Shown piece after piece: positions 8,915 through 19,130 of a DNA stretch of 64,000 bases. The position numbers and the translations under genes are program-made. How positions within the stretch are numbered: the first letter of the stretch is position 1; every line of letters starts with the position of its first letter. This DNA comes from Candidatus Melainabacteria bacterium (GTDB lineage: Bacteria > Cyanobacteriota > Vampirovibrionia > Gastranaerophilales > Gastranaerophilaceae). The notes under the pieces were generated by a model, which saw only the letters and a program-made list of their open reading frames with translations, was not told where the DNA came from and ran no database searches. The DNA lies in NCBI GenBank assembly GCA_022009935.1, contig CP091731.1, forward strand, positions 496,001 to 560,000, given 5' to 3'.

Positions 8915-10638
8915 TTATTGATATAATGGAGCCAATTTGCATTCTTGTTGAGGAATAACGCCCTCTTCTATCGGCAAATAGACTCTATAATCAATATCAG
9001 GGGAAACAATTGTCTATAGATTCTATTTCTGATAATTTAGCATCATCAATATTGTTATTTTCAATCATTTCAGCAATTTGTTCAAACCTTTCGACATGCT
9101 CACGGAACCTGTCAGTAGCATAGTCCTTAGCTTGCCAAGTTGTAATCAAAACGGCCAGTCTGAACTTTGAAGAAGTAAATTTTCACGCGAAAGCTGATTT
9201 AAAGCACGGTGAAGCAGCTTATCGCTTGGAATATTTTCATATTTTGAAACAATATCACTTATACGTTTTTCACAACTGTGAATGATTGGCCACATCCACT
9301 CTGTCAAATGGTTTTGCCATACCCAGAAGTGTCCGCCTTGTCCCCAACTGCTTTCAGGAATTTGGATTGCTTCTTTTTTGGCGGATGTTTTTCCAAATAC
9401 TCAGAAGCTGTCAAACGTTCAATGCCTTTTGGTATTTATCAAGTTTTGTGATGACTTGTTTTATAAACTCAACACCTTCAAACCACCAGTGTCCATAAAG
9501 TTCAGTGTCAAATGAAACCATCACCAAGCCTTCTTCACCTGTAGCCAATTTATGGTCATTTAATAAATGATACAACAAGGTCACATAATGGTCTGAGTTT
9601 GAATTGACTTGTGACTCATGGCAAGCACAGGGTCGTAAAGCATTTTATCGCCTAAATCTGTTGTTGGGCTTGTTATTCTCCAATAATTTAATCCGGAATT
9701 AGCATCTTTACGGTGGAATTCTCGGTAACATCCATCGCCAGGATACCCATCAGCCGCCGACCAAACCTGATAACCGGCTCTTTCATTTCTTCCCATAACC
9801 GCAACCTGAGCATCCGGCAACCAATAGGCGCTAAAGGTGTCATAACCTGTCTTTTCACGTTCAGGAAGAGGAATGTATTCAATATTTCCATACATACCAA
9901 TAACACGGCGATTTCCTATCGAATTACCGCCTTCAATAACATGAGATTCCGTGAAGAAATATTCAATGCCATTGTTCTGCAAAGTAACTTCAATTGACGG
10001 GCGCCATTTCTTTTCACCTGTTTTAGAGCGGAATAAATAACCCTGACGATATGCACATTCCGGCAACCAACAACCTTTTGCTTTTTTGCCAAACAATCTT
10101 TTCGTAGTATCTGAACCTACTTTAAATTGTGCATTTAAATTTGCATCTGTGCACAACAAAGGTGAAAAACCATAGGTTGCACCTGATGTTGTAATTTCAA
10201 TTGCCCCTAAATCTTGGAATTTTTTGAATTGAGCAATCAAGTCTTTATTATACTTTTATTAACAAATAAATCTCTGATGTTACCGTACCATTTTTGATAA
10301 TATTCTGCCAAATAACGTAAATGTTGAGAGTGAGCAACATTTTCATTTGGATATCTTTCAATATCTTCTTGAGCAACGCGCAATTTTTCATCTAAATATG
10401 CAACAAAGCCGTTTTTCAAATGTTCATCATTGAGTTGTTCTGCCAAAATTGGTGTAATTCCAACAGTCAACTTAGCCATAATCCCATCATCATAAAGTTC
10501 TTCAATGGCTTTAATCAAAGGAATATAAGTTTCAGACATACATTCATATAAATTTTCTTCACCAAAAGGCCACATACCTGCCTTTCTATAATATGGTAGG
10601 TGTGAGTGTAACATAAACACAAATGAACCAACTGACAT
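8915..10638 (-). CDS. GH57 1,4-alpha-glucan branching enzyme
   Basis: Glycoside hydrolase family 57 protein, about 574 residues, expected to introduce alpha-1,6 branches in glycogen-like glucan in the cytoplasm. It starts MSVGSFVFMLHSHLPYYRKAG, with the family's HSHLPY region I. GCWLPECAY carries the nucleophile glutamate position and SFDTELYGHWWFEG carries the acid/base aspartate. The C-terminal helical part includes SSWGQGGHFWVWQNHLTEWMW. AGGAG lies before the start. Frameshifts occur near 10240, 9590, 9400, 9150 and 9000. GH57 also contains amylases and galactosidases, but the long FDTELYGHWWFEG and LPECAY forms favour the branching-enzyme group. Confidence 0.88.
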
Positions 10639-10755
10639 ATTTTGTTTTCTCCTAATTTAATTGTACTAATTCTTCTTTAACTTATTATATATTTTATAAC
10701 ATAAAAATTTTTTAAATATAATACTGTTTGGTTAAATCATTAAGTTATATAAAGT

Positions 10756-10956
10756 TTAGTCATCAAGAGCATTAATTTCATCAACCATTGCTTGAGGGTC
10801 AATGCCATGAACAATGGCACCTGCTTCCAATGTTTCAAATTTCGCAGCAGCACCTGATACATCCTACCATATTTTCCAAAAAATTTCTAAAGCTTGAGGT
10901 TTTATTTGAAGAATTTCAATTATTCCCATATCTTTTGTCACTTTTTGATTTTCCAT
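10756..10956 (-). CDS. DUF1858-like small protein, apparently without the Cys pair
   Basis: About 66 codons. The start MENQKVTKDMGIIEILQIKPQALEIF and the C-terminal stretch AKFETLEAGAIVHGIDPQAMVDEINALDD match the DUF1858 pattern (a small domain often carrying a C-x-x-C redox pair). Start and stop are in register, but a TAG falls in the middle near 10865. Reading FGKYGR instead needs an extra base in a T run and a compensating change. Neither reading gives the usual C-x-x-C, so this may be a cysteine-free variant or a damaged site. Upstream AGGAAAAT is a weak ribosome site. Confidence 0.6.
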
Positions 10957-11001
10957 TTTTATTTTCCTTTATATACACTATAACTACACGAAAAATTCTG
11001 T

Positions 11002-11514
11002 TTATTGTTCGGATTCATTGTTTTGTCCCAGAATTTTTCCAAAATCAGACGGCTTTTATATTTTGTATAAAGCTTTTAAATTCTTGAGCTTCTTCTTCCT
11101 CTTTTGAGAATTAACAGAAATTGCTCCTTCTGCCATAACACTTGTTCCGATTAATATTGGCACATCAGCACGTATTGCAACAGCAATCGCATCTGACGGA
11201 CGAGAATCAATACGAACTTCGTTTTCTCCGTTTTTATCCTTCAAGCAAATATCGGCAAAATATGTATCATTTTCAACATCATTAATTTCAACTCTATCAA
11301 TTTCATAACCGGTTTTTTCAATTATATCGATTATTAAGTCATGGGTTAAAGGTCTTGTGACACTAATATTTTCAATTTTACGAATTATTGCACTGGCTTC
11401 TGCTGAGCCTATCCAAATAGGTAGCGCTTTTCTGTTATCTAAATCATCTAAAACAACAATTGGTGCTCCTGTCCGAGTATCAATCGCAATTCCCATTACT
11501 TTCATTTCTAACAT
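11002..11514 (-). CDS. Bifunctional nuclease (BFN/DUF151) domain protein
   Basis: About 170 residues. The DUF151 domain covers residues 1-130: MLEMKVMGIAIDTRTGAPIVVL, LPIWIGSAEASAI, RPLTHDLI, and the conserved RIDSRPSDAIAVAIR, which is the signature of the family. A charged tail EEEEAQEFKSFIQNI then KPSDFGKILG follows after two base shifts near 11100 and 11052, ending at 11002. Homologues occur in plants, cyanobacteria, Thermotoga and actinobacteria; nuclease activity has been reported for some, while the physiological role in bacteria is unclear. The gene stands alone on this strand. Confidence 0.85.
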
Positions 11515-11592
11515 TTATTTGAACTTCTCTTTTTCTTATACTTTGTAATTATTATAATATATTTTACAAAAAAACACCACACCTATTAGTTA

Positions 11593-13440
11593 TCAATTGT
11601 TATCAATATTTTCATTTTCACTATTTTGTTTTACAAAATTCCCAACCTGATTACGTCCGTTTTCTTTTGCTAAATATAAATTTTTATCGGCAGCTTCAAT
11701 CATATCTTCAACAGATTTTGCATCTTTTGGAAACGCTGCAACTCCCAAACTTATTGTTACATTTACAGTTACAACATTATTTAGCTTAAATTGTCTTGAA
11801 GAAACAGCATCACATATTTTTTGAGCTGTAAGAAGAGCTTTTTCATAATTGGTATTTGAAAGAATAACACTCATTTCCTCTCCACCATATCGGCATGGAA
11901 TATCAGTTGTTCTTATGTTTTGTTTTATAACTTGTGCAACCTGTTTTAAAACAGCATCACCGGCTTGGTGTCCATAAGTATCATTAAATTTTTTGAAAAA
12001 GTCTATGTCTATTAAAATCAAAGATGTTACACCTTCATAACGTTTTGCTGTTTCAACAGACAAAAACATTTGCTCCTGAAAATAACGATGGTTATATAAC
12101 CCGGTCATTGCATCGGTTGTAGCCAGTTTATATGTATACTCTAAGTCTTTTGCTTTTAAAAGATATTTATAAATATACATAACTATAAAAGTTGTTGCCA
12201 TCATTAATATTGGTAAAATTACACCGACCCAAAGGTTGAAATAGTGCATCAAAACAGTTGCAACAATTACATAAACAATTGCCAATGAAATGGCAAAAGC
12301 AACTGATAAAACAGTTGAGTTTATAAACAAAAGCCCCAAAGCAATCACAACACTTAAAATTATCGCAATGATGAAATTAGTTTGAACGTTTGCTTTATAA
12401 ATAAAATTGTTGTCTATGACGTTGTTGATAAAAGTGGCAATCAGCCCTACACCCGGCAAAAATTTATCAGTCGGAGCGCTTTTTTATGTCATACAAAGAT
12501 GAAGCCGATGTGCCTATTAAAATAATTTTATCCTTAAAATCAAATTCATTTAAAGTATTTTGTTCCATCGCCTCAATAACATCAAACAAAGAATATGTGT
12601 TAAAACCACCTACTTTACCATTTTGTGATTCATACCAGTTTAAAATAGCAAAACCTTCATTATCAAGCGGTATTTTAATATTATTCAATAACAGATTACT
12701 CTTTTTTATCTATATTATAAATTTGATAATCCTGATTTAAATATGCATTAATTGTTTTTAAACCCAAATGAGGATAAAAATCATCACGATATTTCACAAA
12801 TATGGGAAATGTTCTTACAATTCCATCATCACTTCTTGTCATATTGACATGCCCGATGTTTGAAGTTGCATTTATAATTCCTGGTAAAATTGCACGACAA
12901 TTACTAAAGTTTATTTTGTCATTTTGAAAATTAATGTTTTTTGAACTTGACACAACAGATGTCATAAGTTTTTCAGGAAGTTCAATTGGTTTTCTCGAAC
13001 GTCTGTCCTGATTGTCAAAATTTATTGCGGTATATAAAATTCTGTTTTTCTTGAATGCTTCAATAAGCGCGGCATCATTTTCTTTCATATAACGCATTGG
13101 GTTTACAAACATCAAATCAAAAGTTATAACTTTTGGATTTTGTTTTTGAAGCTCATTTACAAGCTTTGCGTAAACACCCCTGGGGACAGGCCACTCACCA
13201 AATTTTTGAGTTAATCCCTCATAACTTTTATCATCAATTGTGATTATAACAATATCCTTGCTCACCTTTTTATATGGTGCAATTATATTTTGTCTTAAAT
13301 CAAAAGTTTTGTTTTCGATAATGTCAAAAAAATTAATGATGTTTGAAAAGTTAAACACCACAAAAAGTACAATAAAAAAAATACATATTGCACTTATTAC
13401 CAAATTCTTTTTTACTAAAGTTAAAATTAAAATTATCCAT
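11593..13440 (-). CDS. CHASE2-domain diguanylate cyclase
   Basis: About 616 residues. An N-terminal membrane helix (LVISAICIFFIVLFVVF) leads into a periplasmic CHASE2 sensor domain (IVIITIDDKSYEGLTQKFGEWP, GVYAKLVNEL, VITFDLMF, IGHVN, DGIVR, IILIGTSA). Three membrane helices follow, then a GGDEF domain (TTDAMTGLYNHRYF, IDIDFFKKFNDTYGH, RYGGEEMSVIL). The active site is GGEEM. RTTD, at the usual spacing upstream, gives a plausible product-inhibition I-site. The predicted role is c-di-GMP synthesis in response to an external signal. Frameshifts occur near 13400, 12705 and 12465. CHASE2 cyclases are common in cyanobacteria, which fits the inferred lineage. Confidence 0.92.
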
Positions 13441-13978
13441 AATATTTTAACTATATAACATAATTTTCATATTGTACAGCTGTTAATAAAATATCTTGGG
13501 GAAAATCGTTTTTAAAAGTACAACAAGTTGTGTTAATCCCTCGGAGTTTTTAAGAAATTCAAGTAAACATAATTCATTTAAATTCATAATAAAAAGAAAA
13601 AACCTTTAATAAAAAGCTCATCAACTTAACATATCTTAACAAAATATTATTAATATAAAATCAACTAAATGATGAATTTTTATTTAACACTATTATTGTA
13701 GCCCAATTAAATGGTTTGAATGTTTACACTTCTACAAAAAAACGAACAGTTTTCTAAGCAGAGTTGCAAGGAGGATTCATACCCTGGCAACATAGCTTTG
13801 TTGCAAAACAAATGATTGTGGTAAAAATCAATAGCCACACCTAGCTTCACCACAACAAGAGAAAAAAGTATAAAAAATACAACTATAATTAAAAAAAATA
13901 CTATAAAACATGAATTACCAGATATTTTTGTATTATTACTATACAATTGAAGAAAAAATTGTTTTTGTCTGATATGGA
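13441..13978. other. AT-rich intergenic stretch, no gene recognised
   Basis: Between the cyclase gene and the next small ORF. A 79-codon minus frame at 13707-13946 lacks a ribosome site, starts at TTG and resembles nothing known. A patch at about 13755-13850 has a less AT-rich texture reminiscent of the repeat islands but I could not align it to them. Confidence 0.5.
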
Positions 13979-14206
13979 TTAAACAAGGGAAAAAAATTTT
14001 TTAAATTGCAAAGAGTGTATTATCATCTTTATAAAATTTTCACCAAATTTAGTTGAGCCTAAGAAAAAGTTTTCTTTTAACATAGATGAAAGACTTGTAT
14101 ATGTTCTGCCTTTTTCTTGATTTTGAGTTTCATCAAATTTGATACTTGTTTCTTTGTAAGCATCGACTACAAAGTTAGTACATTGTTTAAAAATAAAGTT
14201 TGTCAT
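13979..14206 (-). CDS. Small hypothetical protein
   Basis: 75 codons starting MTNFIFKQCTNFVVDAYKE and rich in Phe and Lys. I chose the ATG at 14204-14206 because ATGGAGAAAAACAAA places GGAG 7-8 bases upstream; the upstream ATG in frame overlaps that site. No domain is recognised and no signal peptide or membrane helix is clear. It lies about 90 bp downstream of the coiled-coil gene and could share its transcript. Confidence 0.45.
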   Translation of the reverse strand: MTNFIFKQCTNFVVDAYKETSIKFDETQNQEKGRTYTSLSSMLKENFFLGSTKFGENFIKMIIHSLQFKKFFSLV

Positions 14207-14297
14207 TTTGTTTTTCTCCATACCTTAAATCTAGTAATACCCAAAAAGTGTTTTTTTATAGTTGTTAATAAAAGATTTCCCCAAATCTTTTATTTAA

Positions 14298-14723
14298 TTA
14301 TGTTCTACTTATATAATTTGCATTGTTTATCCATTGTTGAGATGCTTGTTTTTTATTTTGAATAAAAGCAAGTTTTGTTTCATATTCATTGTTTTCTGTT
14401 TGCAATTCAGCTTCTCTTTGTTCAGCTCTATTTTGTTCAGCATTCAAATCCTCAACTTGAATTTCAAGTTCACGCATCATTGAACGAATATCATTAAAAG
14501 CTTGGCAAGTAGTTTCACCACAATCACAACCTTTTTCAAGTTTAGCTTCACAATCGTCAATTTGACCTTCTTTTGTTGCAATATCTGTTGTTATACCGCT
14601 TATCAAGCTTGTTAAACGAATAACTTCTTGGTTATTATCACGAATAGCGCGATTTAATTGGCTTTCTTGTAAAGTCAACCATTGAATATTTCCAACTGAT
14701 GATGCTTGTGTTACGTGTGCCAT
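14298..14723 (-). CDS. Coiled-coil hypothetical protein with Cys cluster
   Basis: 141 residues, uninterrupted. It starts MAHVTQASSVGNIQWLTL behind GAAAGGTT. Most of the protein is predicted heptad-rich coiled coil (QLNRAIRDNNQEVIRLTSL, then REAELQTENNEYETKLAFIQ). A central segment holds four cysteines (DCEAKLEKGCDCGETTC). The composition is soluble, and no signal peptide is seen. I do not recognise the family. The clean reading frame, ribosome site and acidic/polar composition support a real gene. The position upstream of the flagellar cluster, on the other strand, gives no functional clue. Confidence 0.75.
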   Translation of the reverse strand: MAHVTQASSVGNIQWLTLQESQLNRAIRDNNQEVIRLTSLISGITTDIATKEGQIDDCEAKLEKGCDCGETTCQAFNDIRSMMRELEIQVEDLNAEQNRAEQREAELQTENNEYETKLAFIQNKKQASQQWINNANYISRT

Positions 14724-15060
14724 TGTTTTAACCTTTCTTTGTTTTTCGTTTAACTCTTACATATATATAAAGGTTAAGTTATATAAAAATTGCTCTTTTT
14801 TATATATTTTTCTTAATATTTCTTTACAATGACCCAGAAAAGCCCACATATATAAGAACTTTACATTGATATATACGATTTTAATATTTCTTAACAAATT
14901 TCTTACAAAATCCAGAATATGCTTGTCATAATTGCATTTAACGCCTTTAAGCATTTTTTATATGTTTCAAATTGTAAACAAAATTTCCATTGTGCTTAAA
15001 AAAACTTATTGGTAGAAGTATAATTTAATTGGGTAGAAAAGTTTATTTTTGTGAGGTGCT
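14724..15060. other. Divergent intergenic region upstream of fliP
   Basis: 337 bp between the divergent coiled-coil gene and fliP. It is AT-rich and must contain promoters for both directions, but no element is convincing. A 65-codon minus frame inside it has no ribosome site. Confidence 0.5.
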
Positions 15061-15828
15061 TTGAATTTAATCAGTAATTTAAAACTTAAGTTTTTTATAT
15101 CATTGCTTGTTGTTTTCTTTTTTGGTGTAAATCAAGCATTTTCTCAAATTGCAATGCCAAATTTAAGCATTGGTTTCAATGGAGCTAACACGCCTCAAGA
15201 ATTCACAAATGGTGTTCAAATTCTCATTCTGTTGACAGTTCTTTCTCTTGCACCAAGTATTTTTATTATGACAACTTGTTTTATAAGGTTTGTTATTGTT
15301 TTATCTCTTGTTCGAAACGCTTTGGGCACATCAAGTTTACCACCATCTCAAATTATTGTCGGGCTTTCTTTAATTCTTACATTTTTGTCTATGGCTCCAA
15401 CTTACAACAAAATCAATCAAGAAGCCATTCAACCGTATTTAAAAAATCAAATAACACAAGAAATCGCACTTGAACGCTCAATGGTACCAATTAGAGAATA
15501 TATGGTTAAATACACTAAAGAAAAAGAAATCGCTTTATTTATAAAAATGGCAAAAATGGAAAAACCTAAAATTGGCAAACCGTTCCAACTTATATCATTC
15601 TTCCGGCTTTTATTTTGAGCGAATTAAAAGCTGCTTTTATAATCGGATTTGTTCTTTTCTTACCATTTTTAGTTATTGATATTGTTGTGGCAAGCGTTCT
15701 TGTTTCTATGGGGATGGTATTTTTGCCACCGACTGTTGTTGCTCATGCCTTTTAAACTTATTTTATTTGTTATGATTGATGGATGGTATTTAATTACAAA
15801 ATCACTGCTTGAAGGAGTTATGCACTAA
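15061..15828 (+). CDS. fliP: Flagellar export apparatus protein FliP
   Basis: Core inner-membrane subunit of the flagellar type III export gate, about 255 residues. It starts at TTG 15061 behind GTGAGGTG, with a hydrophobic signal segment (FFISLLVVFFFGVNQAFS), as usual for FliP. The family lines ILILLTVLSLAPSIFIMTTCFIRFVIVLSLVRNALGT and PPSQIIVGLSLILTFLSMAP are intact; the C-terminal helices (ILSELKAAFIIGFVLFLPFLVIDIVVASVLVSMGM) follow a shift near 15583. A last shift near 15750 gives PFKLILFVMIDGW to the stop. It is first in the order fliP-fliQ-fliR-flhB, as in many bacteria. Confidence 0.95.
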
Positions 15829-15830
15829 AT

Positions 15831-16101
15831 ATGGACAGTTCTCTATTTTTTAACCGTTATTCAAGATATATTAATTTTAATATTGCAGCTTTCTGCTCCA
15901 ATTCTTGTTGTTGCCGTTGCTGTTGGATTAGTCATTAGTATCTTTCAATCTGTCACACAAATTCAAGAACAAACTTTAACTTTTGTTCCCAAAATCATAG
16001 CTTGTGTCTTAGTTTTGATTTTAACATTACCTTGGATGTTAAATATATTTATTGCTCGTGTAAATGACCTGTTTAGCAAAATACCTTTAATGCTACAGTA
16101 A
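15831..16101 (+). CDS. fliQ: Flagellar export apparatus protein FliQ
   Basis: Two-helix export gate subunit, about 89 residues. It starts MDSSLFLTVIQDILIL at 15831; the present sequence has one T too many in CTATTTTTTAACC near 15845. The body LVVAVAVGLVISIFQSVTQIQEQTLTFVPKI is the diagnostic FliQ stretch. It begins 2 bp after the fliP stop and lies 11 bp before fliR. Confidence 0.93.
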
Positions 16102-16112
16102 ATGCTAAAAGG

Positions 16113-16910
16113 ATGCATATAAATATGAATTATGAACTTTTAAATATATTAACTCCAAATAACATTATTATTTACATTCTGATTTTTGCAAGATTATCCG
16201 GTCTGTTTGTTGTGGCACCTATTTTTTCAACTTACCCCATACCCATTCAAGTTAAAATCTGGTTTATGGCAATATTGTCTTATATATTTTTTCCCTATGT
16301 TTTAAACATTTCAAATGTTGAAATACCAACTTCTTTGCCTGTTTTAATTGTTTATACGGTTAAAGAATTCTTGGTTGGATTTACAATTGGTTTTTTATCA
16401 AATTTCTTATTTTATACAATGCAAATGTCAGGACATTTAATCAGTTTGCAATCAGGCTTAAGTGCTTCAAATGTTATGAATCCGTCAACCGGCGAACAAA
16501 CTCCTGTTTTGGGTGAATTTTATTTATATATGTTAAGCATTATATTTATACTTTTAAACGCTTATCATCCGATGTTGCTAGCTGTTTATGAAAGTTTTGT
16601 AAAGCTTCCGCTTGGTTTTGAAACCATCTTCAATGCTAATTTAATTGACACAATACTAAAATTAAGTTCAAACATTTTTGCACTTTCCGTAAGTTTTGTT
16701 TTGCCAATTTTTTGTGTTTTGTTTGTTTTGCAAATACTTTTAGGCTTTGTGTCTAAAATAATACCACAATTAAACATTTATATGGTTGCAATGCCACTTC
16801 AAATTCTCATTGCGTTTTCATTGATGTTGATGTTTTTAAGCCCGATGGTTAGCTTTTTGACAAAAACTGTGCAAAACTATTTTATATCATTATTAAAAAT
16901 ATTTTCGTAA
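16113..16910 (+). CDS. fliR: Flagellar export apparatus protein FliR
   Basis: Integral export gate subunit, 265 codons, uninterrupted. It shows FARLSGLFVVAPIFSTYPIP near the N-terminus, VKEFLVGFTIGFLSNFLFY, and the conserved GQ/GE region DPSTG-like MNPSTGEQTPVLGEF, followed by several membrane helices. The start may be the ATG at 16113 or the one four codons later at 16125; AAAAGGA suits the second better because it overlaps the first. One of the few unbroken long genes in the window. Confidence 0.93.
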   Translation: MHINMNYELLNILTPNNIIIYILIFARLSGLFVVAPIFSTYPIPIQVKIWFMAILSYIFFPYVLNISNVEIPTSLPVLIVYTVKEFLVGFTIGFLSNFLFYTMQMSGHLISLQSGLSASNVMNPSTGEQTPVLGEFYLYMLSIIFILLNAYHPMLLAVYESFVKLPLGFETIFNANLIDTILKLSSNIFALSVSFVLPIFCVLFVLQILLGFVSKIIPQLNIYMVAMPLQILIAFSLMLMFLSPMVSFLTKTVQNYFISLLKIFS

Positions 16911-16927
16911 TAAAGGAGGTGAGATAG

Positions 16928-18011
16928 TTGAGTAACGAAAAAACAGAAGAAGCCACCCCGAAACGACGAGAAAAAAGAACGCGAAAAAGGTAACATCTCT
17001 AAAAGTCAGGATTTATCTTCAGTTTCTGTCCTTATTTCAGGGTTTGCCTTGCTTTATGTTTTGGAAACTCAATTGTTAGCCATTTAAAAGACTCGCTTTA
17101 TTATACGTTTACAAATTTAAACCCAAACACGATTGAATATAGAGATATTTTATCCATTTTATATCCACATGCAATTTTTTGTCAAAGTGTGTTGTTCCAT
17201 TTTTGGGATTTTTAATGATAATTGTTTTATTCCTTGTTCGAGCACAAGTTGGAACTTTGTTTGCCGTTCAAAAAAATAAAACCGTCAATGCAAAATTTGA
17301 CAGGCAGTGCAATAATGAACAAACTAAAAAAAATGTTCAATCCGTTTAGTCCTAAAAAATCTTTTTGAACTTGCAAAATCTTTTTTAAAAATGATAATTG
17401 TCGGCTCTGTCGGATATAATGTTATATTGAGTCGTAAAGATGATTTAATGGGGCTTGTAGGTCAATCGGTTCCAACTGCACTTGTGGTTTTGGGAGATGT
17501 TTTATTCAACATGCTTTTAAATATGTGTGTTGTAATGCTTTTTATTGCTTTTATAGACAAAAAATATCAGGATTACGAGTACAACAAATCAATAAAGATG
17601 AGCAAACAGGATATAAAAGATGAATTTAAAAATGCAGAAGGTGACCCAAAAATCAAAGCAAAAGTAAAAGCCCAACAAATGGCGATAATGAATCAAAAAA
17701 TGATGGCAGCCGTTCCAAAAGCCGACGTCATAGTCACAAACCCTACACATTTTGCTGTTGCTTTAAAATATGACAAAATTAACTACCCTGCACCCGTGGT
17801 TGTGGCAAAAGGAGTTGATTTTATGGCTTTTAAAATTCGAGAAATTGCACAAAACAACAATGTGCCGATTGTTGAAAACAAACCTCTTGCCAGATCTTTA
17901 TACAAGCTTGTTGATGTAAACAAAATGATACCACCTGAACTTTATACAGCTGTGGCAGAAGTTCTTGCTTATATTTACAATAAAAACAAAAATAAAAAAG
18001 AAAATTATTGA
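16928..18011 (+). CDS. flhB: Flagellar export protein FlhB
   Basis: Export-specificity switch protein, about 361 residues. A strong AAAGGAGGTGA precedes the TTG start at 16928 (SNEKTEEATPKRREK, the classic FlhB opening). Four membrane helices follow, interrupted by several single-base shifts between 16970 and 17370. The cytoplasmic domain is intact and shows VTNPTHFAVALKYD with the NPTH autocleavage site, then the conserved PVVVAKG and IVENKPLARSLYK. The stop codon overlaps the -35 element of the promoter for the next gene. Confidence 0.94.
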
Positions 18012-18035
18012 CACTTTTTCTTAATAATTTATACT
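18008..18035 (+). promoter_or_regulatory. Sigma-70-type promoter for the HAD gene
   Basis: TTGACA at 18008-18013 and TATACT at 18030-18035 with 16 bases between; the -35 box overlaps the flhB stop. It suggests the HAD gene inside the flagellar cluster has independent transcription. Confidence 0.65.
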
Positions 18036-18079
18036 GTAAAGATATAATGGTTTTTATTTTGTATTGATAAGGAATATTT

Positions 18080-18949
18080 ATGAAAATTAATTCTAGAGTT
18101 ATGTATCATAAGCAAAAAAATATTTCATTTAAAGCTGGAAAGACTATACTAATTACAGATTTTGATTTCACCTTTAGCCCTAAAGCTTTTGAAGATAAAT
18201 ATTTACCAAAAGATGTAAAACGTTATGAAGATATTGCCAATCCTTATTTTAAAAAATTTAGCGATTTACAAAAAAAGATGAAAGACTTTTTTTAAAATTT
18301 TTATTTCAAGCGGAAGAAAGCAAGGTAAAGGATTTACAGAAGCCGATTTTATTTTTCAAAGATTTTCACTTTTGAAAAAAGAAAATCAACCAAAATAGAA
18401 GCTGTTATTGAAAATAACGGAAGAGCATTTTTTAAAACTAGTGAAACTGATGGCAAAATTGTTTTAATTGAGGATGTTGAAAAAATAAAATCCGAGATAA
18501 ATTTCGAAAAGAACTTAAAGATAAAAATCGAGGACAAAGAAATTGCAAAAGATTTAGATGCTTTTATTGCTATTAAAAAAGCACAAAAAGAAGATGATTT
18601 AATTATTGTTTCCGGAGATGGAACAAATGACCGTTCATTTTTAAACATTTATTCCTATATTGACATTCCAGAAGATGAAAAAATCCCAAAATCTAAAATC
18701 GAAAGTGAAAACTTATTAGCTAAATATCCAAAATTAAAACAAGAAATAGACAATTTACCCTTAAAAGTTATTATTATGGAGGGTGACTGTGCTAAAGAAG
18801 AGTATTATCAATATCTAATAAAAACATTTCCAAACAACTATAAAACTGGTCAACAAGCATTTAAAATAGGAGAAAACCCACTTTTTGATAATATTGAAAA
18901 ATCTATTGAAGAATATAAGCTTTCTAATAAAAAATATGCAGATGCTTAA
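18080..18949 (+). CDS. HAD-superfamily protein with SFK-x-G N-terminus
   Basis: About 289 residues. After a short leader containing NISFKAGK it reads ILITDFDFTFSP, corresponding to the HAD motif I with the second acidic/Gly-Thr part changed (DFDFTF in place of DxDGT). Later IFISSGRKQGKG resembles motif II, and VSGDGTNDRSFLNIYSYIDIPE resembles motif IV. One shift lies near 18290. A paralogue lies at 47682-48822 with the same plan (KLNFKGGK, then DFDGTL, STGR, GNGVNDKEM). Its position between flhB and flhA is unusual, but its own promoter suggests it is a passenger. Function unknown; phosphatase activity is inferred and may be impaired if DFDFT is real. Confidence 0.72.
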
Positions 18950-19092
18950 AAAAAAAAATAATTAAAAATAATATTTCAAAAATAATTTTACCATTATTAG
19001 TTGTTATAGGAATTATAACAATTGGTGCAATAATACATATGTTGAACAGAAAAAACACAGCAAACAATAAATACCTTAACAATATGTCATAA
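18936..19092 (+). CDS. Possible small single-span membrane protein
   Basis: If the 11-A run at 18948-18958 is one base short, an ATG at 18936 (overlapping the HAD stop) opens a peptide of about 52 residues: MQMLKKK, then ISKIILPLLVVIGIITIGAIIHML, one clear membrane helix, and a polar tail ending at TAA 19090-19092. Without the added base the helix frame has no start. The hydrophobic pattern is striking, but the reading depends on an uncertain homopolymer. Confidence 0.35.
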
Positions 19093-19130
19093 AATAGACT
19101 TTGTCAACGTAAAATGTTACAATTTTAAAT

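Noticed and set aside
13707..13946. 79-codon minus-strand ORF with a hydrophobic segment
   Set aside because: TTG start, no ribosome site, no recognisable domain; probably chance in AT-rich DNA.
14757..14954. 65-codon minus-strand ORF upstream of fliP
   Set aside because: It starts in the intergenic region without a ribosome site and has low-complexity content.
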